Source: Bacteroidota bacterium
GTDB lineage: Bacteria > Bacteroidota > Bacteroidia > J057 > JADKCL01
Direction of reading: 5' to 3'
Length of the DNA stretch: 64,000 nucleotides
Assembly (NCBI GenBank): GCA_016718825.1
Contig: JADKCL010000065.1
Coordinates: forward strand, 234,241-298,240
The notes beneath the pieces were generated by a model, which saw nothing but the letters and a program-made list of their open reading frames with translations, made no database searches and had not been told where the DNA came from. The position numbers were made by a program, and so were the translations under genes. Below are positions 46,050 through 56,066 of this stretch, piece by piece. Positions within the stretch are counted from its first letter, which is position 1; the number at the start of each line of letters is the position of its first letter.

Positions 46050-47264
46050 ATGGAAAGCATGCTCGGCAAGACAATCGGCAATTATCGCATTACAAAATTC
46101 ATCGGTGACGGTGGAATGGGGCAAGTTTGGCTTGCGGAGCATACCTTGCTAGGTCGCAAAGTGGCCATCAAAAGTCTGCATTTGCAGTTTGCGCGGAATG
46201 CGGGCATCCGGGCGCGTTTCAAGCAGGAGGCTGCGACGCTTGCGCATTTGCAGCATCCGAATATTGTCGCGCTACATGATTATATCGAAGAGGGCGACGA
46301 TGCCTATCTCGTGATGGAGTATGTGGAGGGCACGCCCTTGGACGAATTTATCACCCGCCAAACCGGTCCGATTCCGACGGGGCAATTGCGGGAATTGTTC
46401 GGGCAAATCTTGGATGGATTTGTCTATGCCCATGCCAAAATGGTCGTTCACCGCGACATCAAACCCAGCAATTTTCTGGTGACCAAAGACGGCAATGTCA
46501 AAATCCTGGACTTCGGGATCGCTAAAATCCTGACGGAAAGCAACCAAAAACTGACGAAAACGGGCGCCAACATGGGTACGGTGTTGTACATGAGCCCTGA
46601 GCAAGTGCGCGGGGAGGCGCTTGACCTTCGCAGTGATATTTACTCCTTGGGCGTGACGCTGTTTCAAATGGCAACCGGCCAATGTCCCTACAATGCTGAA
46701 AGCTCCGAGTTTTTGGTCTACGATCAGATTGTGAACAAGCCGCTGCCACCGGCTTCGCAGATTTATCCGGGCGTGACTGCTGAGATGGAGGCACTGATTT
46801 CCAAAGCCACGCAGAAATCAGCCGGCGATCGTTTTCAGGACTGCGCGGAATTCAAGCGTGCGCTGATGGCAGGGGAGAAGCCGCAAGTTGCGGCTCCGGC
46901 CAATGCGGAATTGTCCAAAACTGTGGTGGATGTAGTGCAAACTCCACCGGTTGTGTCGGCTCCTGCGCAGCCGATGGCGCCTCCGGCAACGCAGGTTGGT
47001 TCGGCTTCATCGGCGCCGACCCCAGCGGCTAGGCCAACCAAAAAAGGCATGCCGATGATGGCGATTTTGGGCATTGTGGTCGGGCTTGTTTTAGTGGTTT
47101 CGGTAGTGCTTTGGCAGGCGGGCGTTTTTGCTGGTGGGGGAGGGGCGGAGGCAAGTTCGGCTATCAGTGAGGTAGATCAAGAGGATGCTCAGGAACAAGC
47201 CGTTCGGGATTTTTTGGGGATTTGGATCGTGCGGCATTTGGGGCGGCAAGAGGGGGCCCAGTGA
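46050..47264 (+). CDS. Membrane-anchored Ser/Thr protein kinase 1
   Basis: 404 aa. Hanks-type kinase domain at residues 1-270: Gly loop GDGGMGQVWLAEH, catalytic Lys in KVAIKSL, HRDIKPSNFLVTKDG loop, DFGIAKI, MSPEQVRGEALDLRSDIYSLG and a typical lobe end (RFQDCAEFKRAL). After a Pro/Ala linker there is one membrane segment (MAILGIVVGLVLVVSVVLW). The extracytoplasmic C-terminus is short and ends abruptly (VRHLGRQEGAQ), suggesting a frameshift near 47210-47290. It probably phosphorylates FHA ligands and the transporter next door. The sequence is very close to kinase 2. Confidence 0.88.
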   Translation: MESMLGKTIGNYRITKFIGDGGMGQVWLAEHTLLGRKVAIKSLHLQFARNAGIRARFKQEAATLAHLQHPNIVALHDYIEEGDDAYLVMEYVEGTPLDEFITRQTGPIPTGQLRELFGQILDGFVYAHAKMVVHRDIKPSNFLVTKDGNVKILDFGIAKILTESNQKLTKTGANMGTVLYMSPEQVRGEALDLRSDIYSLGVTLFQMATGQCPYNAESSEFLVYDQIVNKPLPPASQIYPGVTAEMEALISKATQKSAGDRFQDCAEFKRALMAGEKPQVAAPANAELSKTVVDVVQTPPVVSAPAQPMAPPATQVGSASSAPTPAARPTKKGMPMMAILGIVVGLVLVVSVVLWQAGVFAGGGGAEASSAISEVDQEDAQEQAVRDFLGIWIVRHLGRQEGAQ

Positions 47265-47595
47265 AGGCCACTGAGAGCCCAAGGGATTGAAGGGATATTT
47301 TGCTGGTTCAAGGTCGTTTTCTGTATCGGAGGCAGACGCCCGTTCCGGTGATCAAGTCAATGCAACCGTTTCCTACATCAGGGAAGGACGTCAGGAAACA
47401 CTTTTAAATGCCGGAAGCCTTTACGCCTTGCTTTGGATTTATCTGAATTTTTTCGACTTCAGATTCGATTTTATGCCCAACAATATCTGCCAAGTTGACG
47501 CGTTATCAAGCCAATTGTTGTACCCTTTTCGAATTTTGCCGTTCATCCTCCCGAGACCCAAAATACATCGTACGATCTTGATTGAATTCAGCACT

Positions 47596-48720
47596 ATGAA
47601 AAATCCTATCCTCTTCGTCGCTCTCCTCCTCCTTCCCTTGTTGGTTCCGGCTCAAGACGAAAATCCGGACAATGGACAAACCAAGTTGCTATACAGTGAA
47701 GGAACGATGAAGCAACTACACCACATTGTTGATTCGCTCAATATCAAATTCCGCTCTTGTGAGCTATCCAGAACCTATTATTCCCTCCCGCAGGCCAAGG
47801 GGCATTTTGTTTACATTGATTCCGTAGACCTCAAGGCTGTCGAGAAACTACTCAAGACGCAACCGAATATCCAAACGTTTGCTGCTGCTTATCCGAATGC
47901 CGTGATCGATAAGGACTTGTTGCTAATGAAGGCCTTGACGGAGGACTACGATGACAAGGAATGTGTGGAATTCTCTAGTGTTGAAGTCGGTCGTCAATTT
48001 TCAGAACGCATCTGGATTTATGGCCATCCTGAATCGAATCGAATCAAGGCAAATGGGTTTTTAGGCGTAAAGAAGCCGATGAATACAACGCCGCCTCGTT
48101 GACCGCATTCTACTTTGAAACTGAATTTGAATCCAAACCTCTAGATGATCGGTACGCAAGAATGGTGCAGTATGTAGACTGTTTGGTAGATACCACGACG
48201 AAAACTTACCTGGACAATGCAGAATACGGGTACCCGGAAAGTTCGGATATACCGGTAGATTCAATGACCATGAAACAGAAACAGGAGGAGCTGAAGAAGC
48301 TCCGTGGTACCCTTGTCATGGGCCAATGTTCTCGCGATGAAAGCCCCATTAGACATGCCCGGAAGATTGCCATTTTGGCCGCAGAAAGTGTGAGTTGGGA
48401 GGTTTTCCTGCGTGCATTTAGACATTATGAATGACCGTTTTGAACGAGTAGCTGATGCATCTGAGGCAATAAGACGGCGATACACGTACGTGCATGAATT
48501 GGAATTGCTGGATATCAATACGATGGAACTGATTCTGGGAATATCATTCCGGATTTCATCGAGGGAACCAGTATTATGGAGCGAGTGGGGGGGGGGGGGG
48601 GGGGGGGGCGCGGGGGGGGGAAGGTGGAGCGCGAGAAGCAGATTCGGATGATCAGGGCCGGCCTGGACGATTTACTCATCATGCACACTTTTCCTCAGCT
48701 ACATTTACCAAGACGCCAAG
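47596..48720 (+). pseudogene. Secreted hypothetical protein broken by several frameshifts and a poly-G tract
   Basis: A signal peptide (LFVALLLLPLLVPAQ) starts a frame running to ~48085, then the reading moves to a second frame (TAFYFETEFESKPLDDRYA, to 48415), back to the first (MNDRFERVADASEAIRRRY), then again (NIIPDFIEGTSIMERV) into a run of 22 G (48587-48608). After the run the reading resumes with VEREKQIRMIRAGLDDLL. About 370 aa if repaired; Asp/Glu-rich, no recognised family. Each interruption fits a 1-2 base indel, so sequencing or assembly error is as likely as decay. Confidence 0.5.
48587..48620. repeat. Poly-G tract
   Basis: 22 consecutive G, then cgc and nine more G, inside an otherwise readable coding sequence. 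It is likely a base-calling or assembly artefact. A slipped phase-variable tract is the biological alternative. Confidence 0.6.
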
Positions 48721-48937
48721 GGGCGTCAGAAATCGAATATTGAAGGTTTAAGGAAGCCGCAAGCCTGCCTGAATACCTGCCAGCAGGGATGGAGGAAATT
48801 GATTGGCGCCGTTTGACCGTGGTTGTGGGCCTGCGACAGGGCGGGGAGGGGCTTGTTTGAGAATCAGATGCTGGAAACAACGCTCAGTTTAGATTTCGGA
48901 ATCCTTGGCTTTCGATCAAAAAGGACCGTGAATGTCT

Positions 48938-49180
48938 TCACGGTTCATCGAGAGAAGTCACGTTAGTGATAAGCGTTTGCTTATAGCTCTCTGGCCCAGT
49001 ATACAAAGTTGTATCAGGAAAGTTCCAACAGGATGGTGATCCTTTGCCGGTCTGCGCGGCACCAATCATCATCAAAAAACCAAACACCGTCTGTCCAACG
49101 ACCACGACATACTTGCCATAGTGCTCGTTGGACCACTTGTCTTGATTTTCGAGGAAATAGGCAAATTCCAAGTCTAGCAT
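48938..49180 (-). pseudogene. Small DUF5678-like protein with frameshifts
   Basis: It starts MLDLEFAYFLENQDKW at 49180 and reads HYGKYVVVVGQTVFGFF, the usual opening of small DUF5678-like proteins (KYxVVxxGxxVxGxF). Expected later blocks FLIQLCI and TGPESYKQT are present but in different frames, so at least two indels occur within 240 bases. The function is unknown. It diverges from kinase 2. Confidence 0.45.
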
Positions 49181-49252
49181 ACTCAAAGATACGAAATTCG
49201 GTTCAAATTTGATCGGCACAACAATCCAAAAAAAATCCCGATTTTCGCCACC

Positions 49253-51170
49253 GTGAGCTTGAATCCCGGCACTGTCATCCAAAATTACCGCCTCGTGCGC
49301 TTCATCGGCGACGGGGGGATGGGGACCGTTTGGCTGGCGGAGCATACCCATTTGGATCGAAAGGTCGCGATCAAGTGCCTGCATACGCAGTACGCGCGGA
49401 ATGCGGGCATCCGGGCGCGGTTCAAGCAAGAGGCTGCCACCTTGGCGATGTTGCAACATCCCGGAATTGTCGCGCTCCACGACTACATCGAAGACGAACA
49501 GGGCGCTTACCTCGTGTTGGAATATGTGGAAGGCTTGCCGCTCGACGAACATATCCAAAAGGTCAGCGGACCGATTCCGGCGCCGAAGTTGCGTGAGATG
49601 TTTGGGCAGATTCTCGAGGGATTCATCTATGCCCACAGCAAGATGATCGTGCACCGGGACATCAAACCGAGCAATTTTCTGGTGACCGCAGCGGGAACAG
49701 TCAAGATCCTGGACTTTGGCATTGCCAAGATTCTCACCGACCAAGACCGGAAGCTCACCAAGACGGGCATGAACATGGGCACCGTCTATTATATGAGTCC
49801 CGAGCAGGTCAAGGGCGAGACGGTTGATGTCCGCAGCGACATTTATTCGCTCGGTGTGACCTTGTTCCAAATGGCGACGGCCGTTGCCCTTATCCGCAAG
49901 ACACCACCGAATTTTTCGTTTACGATCAGATCGTGAACCATCCGCTGCCGAATGCATCTGATTTTTATCCCGGAGTGCCCAGAAGCATTGAAGCCATCAT
50001 CGCCAAAGCCACCGCCAAACGTCCCGAGGACAGGTTTCAGGACTGTGTCTCGTTTTTGGATGCCTTGAAGGATGAGGAATTTGGCGAGAATACGGAGGGA
50101 AAATTAGAGGAAGTCGAGGCCACACTGTTGCCCACTCCCACACCGGTTTCCGCGCCGTTGCCCGAAGCCAATCCGGTTTCCACCCGCCCTCCCACCGATT
50201 TGCCGAGCCCGCACCGAGTTCCGAGCCCGCTCCCGCACCGGTTTCAGCGCCTTTGCCTCAACAGTTGCCTCCGCACCCTCCGCAGCGGAAGCGCAAACGG
50301 GGCTGGATTTGGGCGTTGGTTCTATTTTTGTTGATTGTTGGAGGCTTTGTGGCGCTTTGGAAGGGCGGTTTGATCGGGCAACAATCAGAAACCTTCTGGG
50401 TAGTTCCCGAGGATTTGCACCTTTGGAAAAATGCAGAAAAGGGGACGCCCGATGGCAAGGATGATTTGGGCAAGATTCCATTCGGATCGGAAATACAGGT
50501 CTTGAATACTGCTAAAAATGGCTGGAAGCAGGTCGCGTGGTCAGGAAAACAAGGCTATGTCAATGGTTATTACCTTGTACCATTGGATGAAATCGAGGTG
50601 ATCAACCATGCGATGGATGTCGGGGTCAAAAAATGGTTTGACACATCCTATCTCCGAATCTCCCTGGCGCGTTATTTCCATGATGCCGGTTTGAAAGCAG
50701 ACCTGCCGAAAGAGGTTTTTCGGAAAGTGTATGGTATTCCGAAGGAACGACAACCACTTTGGTCGGCCAAGGCATTTTCTGGAAAGTCAGAATACAATAC
50801 ACTGATCAAGGGAATGCAATTGGAAGAAGGCCCTTATCCAAAGGATCGTCTACCAGACAATGTTATTATTCTCGAACAACGCGGAGTGAAGCCATTCGAA
50901 CGAAGGTTGGTCGCTTTTAAGCATACCAAAGTTGGCGAGGCCTATGAGAGTAAAGTGCTTGCCACACTGGATTTGGACGGATATCCAGATTATTCCATTC
51001 GGATCGGATCAAAAGATAAATTGATGGGGTACAGCTTTGATGAAGAACCGAATATCATGAATAGAATCGACAAGGGCCAATTTCCGATTTTGTTAGCGGA
51101 TCCGAAGAATGATCGAAAGGCAACGCTTCTGCTGCTCGAGAATGGGAGGTTCAAGGAGTATTCCATTTAG
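49253..51170 (+). pseudogene. Membrane Ser/Thr protein kinase 2 with extracytoplasmic SH3-like domain, two frameshifts
   Basis: Kinase domain from a GTG at 49253: GDGGMGTVWLAEH, KVAIKCL, HRDIKPSNFLVTAAG, DFGIAKI, MSPEQVKGETVDVRSD. One base is lost near 49884 (the expected GRCPYPQDTTEFFVYDQIV is in the next frame) and another around 50190-50220 in the Pro-rich linker. The third frame gives a membrane segment (GWIWALVLFLLIVGGFVALW), an SH3b-like part (KIPFGSEIQVLNTAKNGWKQV, GKQGYVNGYYL) and a ~170-residue domain of unknown type to 51170. Read through, it is ~640 aa and intact in all motifs. It is a paralogue of kinase 1. Confidence 0.8.
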
Positions 51171-51236
51171 AAGCCTTGGTTTTAGATTTTTCGGATCACT
51201 TGGTTTGTTGAATGGCTTTGCAATCGACAGAATCAA

Positions 51237-51569
51237 TCATTTAGGGTGAATCGGAGGACATTTCAAGAACATTTTTCGCCGGAGGCAAATGTTCGATAGC
51301 CCTGCGGCAGGATGCCGCGGGCTCGACTTGGGCTGGAGGCCCGCGCCTCGATCAACACCGATTCCCAACATTTCCCTAACTTCACACTTCAATCGTCCAA
51401 AATCAGTTCGTGAATTCTCAACTCTCATCATAAATTGATACTTGTGTTTCTAAACACAGTAGATTGAATATCAGGCATCAGAAAGAACTTCTCAAGGTGG
51501 CAAGTTTCGCCACTCTTAAACCAGCCCCAAACATTGTTGGGGTTTGATAGGGTCAAGTAAGGGAATTCT
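51237..51569. other. Intergenic region with palindromes, no gene
   Basis: Between kinase 2 and the PEP-synthase-like gene. There is a GC-rich hairpin near 51300-51322 (ccctgcggca / tgccgcggg) of a kind found dispersed in Bacteroidota, and a perfect ccccaa...ttgggg palindrome at 51526-51541 that might end transcription of one or both genes. No convincing ORF. Confidence 0.45.
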
Positions 51570-53484
51570 CAGCTGCAATACAATACCTCCTTGGCAGCAT
51601 CAATGTTGAGTTGTGGGCTACACGATCCGTTTCCTTGGCTTCTGCCTGATGTAAAGTTGGGTGTCTCTGCAAGGGCCCTCTTTTCAAATCGTCTCAAGCT
51701 TCCAATGAGTACCATTCAATGCCCTCTAAACCATACCTTCACGGAGGAAGATCGCCGGAATGCCTTTCTCGAAAGACTATACATGATTGTGATAGCATTG
51801 ACCCGCCTCGAAAAATGAAACCGATGCTACTTGGATCATGCTGATTGAGCAGGCCGAGAATGGAGATGTCCGGGCGATCCGCAACAAAGATTGTAGGATC
51901 AGCTACTGGAGAAGCCGAACTTCCAGACTGGGTATCATGAAAATGCATGTCCACCCCTTTTTTCCAGTCTGAATCGAGATCGAGCCATCGTAACCTTCCG
52001 GAGATCTTCCCTTTTGAGATAACGCCTCTCTCAATCGTCGTCAAGTCAATCCCGGCCGCTTCAGATTGAAAATCGATCAAATACGGGTGATACTCAGTCC
52101 CCACTTGATTGATTCCAAACTCAACAACCCTTTTTTCATCAGCCAGAAAGTCCCCAAATGTGCGTTTGATCATTGCCAAGGCAGTAGCCGGTAGCGTGAC
52201 AAGCTCGTTCAAGGGCATCTTCTCAACTCCGTGAGAACCGATTTCGAAGGTGCTGGCTTGGTTGCCCTTCCTTGCTCACGACCTCGCCCTTCGAGTCAAG
52301 AATGAAACGTGAGCAATCGGTCAACCCCTTTCTGGATAGATCGCCTTGGACAGCTCGACCAGGTAGCCGCCCCCGATTCTCCTGATCATTCCCATGTAGT
52401 CCAACGGAAAGAGTTCGTGCGTGATCACGATTCCCCTCCAATACTGGGAGAAGCAGCGTTGAAAAATCTGTCGGATATTGGATCATGCCTCGTGGTGGTC
52501 AGTGCTAGAAAACTCTCTTACCACATGCCGAACGAGGTTTCGCGGTGCAATCAGGATAGAGCTATACCCGTCATTCAGAGAATTGAACGGGATGGGAATC
52601 ACGAATTCCATGTTTTCAAAGAACTGATCGGCATCGGCTCGGTTGAGTTTGAGGATGAAAGCCTTGGTGGTTGCAATGCCAGCTTCTGAGCAGGCAAGCC
52701 GGAGTTTGATCTTATCATTCCCTCGTACTTCTGAAGGAATTCGCTCCAAATTCGCAGCAATGACCTCGATGACTTCTGATTTTGCAAAGCGAGCTGTGGT
52801 AATCGGTCTGCATTGGAGTAAAAAAAGTTGATTGCTTCCCTTTTCAATGCACCATTCGATATCTACTGGATGTCCTGCATTTGCTTCCAGCTTCTTGCCA
52901 GAAGGCCAGTTTCAATCAACTGTTCTTCAAGCTCAGGGCACTACCGTAGAATCGAGGGAGAACTCAATTCCCGCGATTGGTAGGAAACCTTAGCATCACT
53001 TCGCGACTTTTCCCGAAACTAAAGGCGCCATTGCCGTCCACAGAAACTAATGATTCCGCTTTCCACCGAGGCTGTGTTGGGATCAGACGAAAATGCAACA
53101 CCAGAATAGGCGGCAACAATGTATTGCTGGATCACCACGCCCATTTCAGTCGCTCCAGAAGTGCCGGAAGCCTTGACCACTTTGATCTTTCGAGGACTAA
53201 GAAAGACTTCAATCCAGTGAAGGTTGCAAATGCCCCGCGAAGCAATGCCCGGCTCCATCCTCCATCAAGGCAGACGAACGGACTGCAAACATCGATTCAG
53301 AAGGGAAATAGGAATCAAGAATCGGCTGGAGGTCACCTTCGCCCACGTTGCCGTAGGAAGCAGGGATGAAGATTGCAGGAGGCACATTGTAACCCAAGGA
53401 TTTCAACCACGAAAGTCCCTCAGCTTTACCACCATATATGGATCTCGGCGCATTCTGGTCCAAGGTCTTGTATTCCATGGTCAT
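51570..53484 (-). pseudogene. PEP synthase/pyruvate phosphate dikinase-like protein, heavily frameshifted
   Basis: Read on the minus strand from the ATG at 53484, pieces in different frames line up with the PPDK N-terminal ATP-grasp domain: GGKAEGLSWLKSLGYNVPP, FAVRSSALMEDGAG, MGVVIQQYIVAAYSGVAFSSDP, then DIEWCIEKG and LFLLQCRPITTARF. The later swivelling phosphohistidine part gives ISILGLLNQHDPSSIGFIF and GGSMLSQSCIVFRER; the catalytic His expected in GSMLSH reads as Gln. About 640 aa if repaired. The ATG overlaps the stop of the preceding gene by 4 bases (ATGA), a sign of coupling. The end (51570) is approximate. Confidence 0.7.
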
Positions 53485-54036
53485 CTTTGTGTTTGGATTC
53501 GTTGAAGCAAATCATTTTCAAGGATGTAGTCGGACACTGCCTTCGGTACAAACTTTTCCCAAATGCGGTCGGTGATCGTTTCCTGATCGTAGTCCCGGCA
53601 GAGTTTTAGCTCTGGCCACCTTCCTCCAACACATCTACACGGAGACCCAGCAATTCTAGTGTTTCCTTTTGCTTCGACCCCAGCATCGTAGATCGTTATG
53701 AAATAGGTTGCTGAGATGGCGTGTAATACCGGATGTATTCGCAAAATTGATCGGAAGGAACCAATTCGAATTCATCTTTGCGACAGCCCCTCGGCTAACA
53801 GCAGCCTTGATCATAGCTTCGCCGCTCGAAATAGGTGAATGGATCCGAATCTGGTGTTGCCCTCCTTCATTGGCTTGGTAGGCCTGTGTCAGGCTAGGGT
53901 CTGGGTTAGCAATCCCAATGTAGAGAAAGTCACACTTTCGTTTGCGGTCAAAGTACAGTCGAGATGGCCATGTGAAAGGGCCGAAACCTCCATGAACAAC
54001 GCCGAACTTGACTCGAGAGTTTTTCTCAGGAAACAT
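53481..54036 (-). pseudogene. NMNAT-like nucleotidyltransferase, frameshifted
   Basis: The start ATG is at 54036 (MFPEKNSRVKFGVVHGGFG). The nucleotidyltransferase HxGH region appears as SHGHLD in one frame, with the following block KRKCDFLYIGIANPDPSLT in another. Further pieces in sequence: FTYFERR, KDEFELVP, YIRYYTPSQ, TYFITIYDA, WGRSKRKH, ELKLCRDYDQETIT and VPKAVSDYILENDLLQRIQ. This is the outline of a nicotinamide/nicotinate mononucleotide adenylyltransferase-like enzyme (~185 aa), which joins a nucleotide or similar acceptor to NTP with release of PPi. It overlaps both neighbours. The substrate is unknown. Confidence 0.7.
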
Positions 54037-54864
54037 GCGGTTGATGCCGTTAAGGTTTTCCTTCTGGAATCCGATTTGACGTAGCCCTTCAGCCACTCCG
54101 ATTTCATCAATGGGTTCGCTGTAGGTGTATTTGTTACCCTGATTAGAAAAGAACCGCCCTTCTGGATCCACCATGATAGGTGTCGATCAGTTTCTTCATT
54201 TGTTTCGGTACCACTTCGATGCCGCGCTGGTTCAGGTGGGGTGTCGCTCGCAAAATGCTTTGAAACTGCGCTTCGGTAATCAAGAGGTCTTCCCACGATG
54301 CATCATTCTCTCCGGTGATCGGCAACACCTGAAGGAGCTTCAGCGGGTAGCCCCCCTGTTCGTAGTATGAATTCCCTCATGTCTTCCTCCCAATTGAGGT
54401 TGGTGACGACTGTGGTGATTTTGGGAAAGGATGCTGCCCGCCACGGCTGTTGAAATCATGGATCAGATCAATTTTTCAAGCGTTTCGGCCACGTGCCGCC
54501 CATTTCGCTTCGAGCTGCTTTTGAGTTTCTTCCAATGCGCTGTCGCACGAAACCTAATGGCTTTAGGTGGAAGGGGCCGAGGAATCGAGCCAACCCCGAG
54601 TCATGTACACCATTGGTGATGATCGTGGCGATCAATCCCGCAGTATCGGTGGCCTTGATGTGGTCCCCAACCTCCTTTTGTGGAAGAGCGGTTCGACACC
54701 TGCAAAAATTGATGCGGCTTGCACAAGGTCTAAGCAACTCAATGATGCGCTGCCAGCGTTCCAATGAAATCTTGAAGTCTACGGTTCGGGAATCGAAGAA
54801 ATGGCTGTGACAGAATGTGAGCTTTAGAAGCTGCAGAAGAAGGTATAGTGGAAGTCACTACCAT
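54026..54864 (-). pseudogene. Prokaryotic viperin homologue (radical SAM), frameshifted
   Basis: Starting at the ATG at 54864, the reading across frames gives DFHYTFFCSF with Cys at 54835-54833 and a later FCHSHFFDSRTV (Cys at 54812-54810), fitting the radical SAM CxxxCxxC cluster with one Cys lost to an indel. It goes on to SLERWQRIIELL, SRINF, GVEPLFHK, TAGLIATIITNGVHDSG, KITTVVTNLNWEEDMREFI, LLQVLPITGENDASWEDLLI, RGIEVVP, ETNEET, MVDPEGRFFSNQGNKYTY and EIGVAEGLRQIGFQ. These blocks are characteristic of viperin (RSAD2/pVip), which turns an NTP into a ddhNTP chain terminator. About 280 aa, near the usual length. Confidence 0.82.
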
Positions 54865-55040
54865 ACCTTAGATCCGGGAGCGGGTCAGGTTGCGCAGACC
54901 TGAACCACATTGACGGAATGCTTGTCACTTTCGCGCATCTTAGTAGATTTAGCGCGATTGATCTGAAACACGGTTTGTGCGCATCTCTGTCGCATTAGCG
55001 GCAGGAAGGACACCCGGAGTACGAGTTCGCGCAATTTGCG
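54865..55040. promoter_or_regulatory. Divergent promoter region, viperin operon / DHH gene
   Basis: About 175 bases separate the viperin start (minus) and the first conserved DHH residues (plus). Promoters for both directions must be here, but I see no clean TAnnTTTG box. Confidence 0.3.
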
Positions 55041-55740
55041 AAAAGAGACCCAATTGTTACGTCATCCCCTATGAGAACCCCGACCTTGACGGGGTCGCCA
55101 GTTCAATTGCTTATGCTACGCTCAAATGTGCATTGAGTGCCCCGTCGCACAAAGCTGCCTACTTTGGGCAGCTGAACACGCAAAACGAGTTCGTCTCGGT
55201 GCATCCTGGGATGGAGGGCCGAATACAGCTGGCGTCAATCCTCGTGCGCCAGTTCATCTTGGTCGATTCGTATCACGTCAATCAGCTTCCTTCGCGGTTC
55301 CACGCCAGTCCGTAATCGAAATCATCGATCACCATCCTGGGAGATCCAGAGGCAGCCCACAATGCCAGCATCCAGAATGAACGGCTGGCGCGGCAGCGTC
55401 CTTGATGCCGAGAAGTTCTTCCTGTGGGTTGCCGCTTCTAACGCCGAAATCGCAGGAATACTCGTTTATGCCATCGACTATCCAATACCATCAATTTTGC
55501 TGCACCTTCGGCGACGAAAGAGATCGCATAGCCTTTGAGTTGACCGAAAACCCATTGCTCGGAATTTACCACTGGTGACAGAACTTTTTCGGGCCTACTT
55601 TCCCGATTACCTGACAACAAAACCTCTCTGGAGCGCATCCAAGAGGATGTTGTGATCCACTGCTCGGCGGCTCGAGGTCGACTTGTCACAGCTGGAGGCA
55701 AAGGAATCCAAGGGTTGGTTCATAGGAGCGATTTTGCGTG
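55041..55740 (+). pseudogene. DHH-family phosphoesterase (PPase-like), frameshifted
   Basis: Plus-strand blocks in order across frames: NCYVIPYENPDLDGVASSIAY (first DHH motif, NPDxDG), KAAYFGQLNTQNEFV, RQFILVDSYHVNQLP, VIEIIDHHPG (the DHH motif), HNASIQNE, AEKFFLW, NAEIAGILVYAI, ERDRIAFELTEN and LVTELFRAYFPDYL. This is the DHH domain of manganese-dependent pyrophosphatases, nano-RNases and related phosphoesterases; the DHHA-type end is not clear. A start codon is uncertain (a GTG at 54977 is in frame). It diverges from the viperin operon and may hydrolyse PPi or a small nucleotide made by it. Confidence 0.65.
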
Positions 55741-56066
55741 AAGGTTGATGTCGCGTTTCAATAGGGGAGCATCATTTGCAACACTTGCTTTCATATGGCA
55801 TTGACTTGCGAAAAAGGTGTGCGGGTTCAGGTGATTCAACCACTCGGTGACTTGTTTTGTAAAGTGCCAGGCGTCAAATTCTTAGGGAACGCCGTTTGTA
55901 TAGACAGGATCAACTTCTGAAGTCGGATTTGGAACTTTCCCGGCGATTGGTTCCGAGAATCAGAGATTCAATAGTGTGCTTAAAAGATGTTTTTCATAAT
56001 GTTGATTCTTCTTCGTGGGCCAGTTCATAACTGATCCAAATCTGGGAGTAAGGATCCATGGTTCGA

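Noticed and set aside
48587..48620. G-quadruplex regulatory element
   Set aside because: The tract breaks a coding sequence and sits in an error-rich zone; an artefact explains it more simply.
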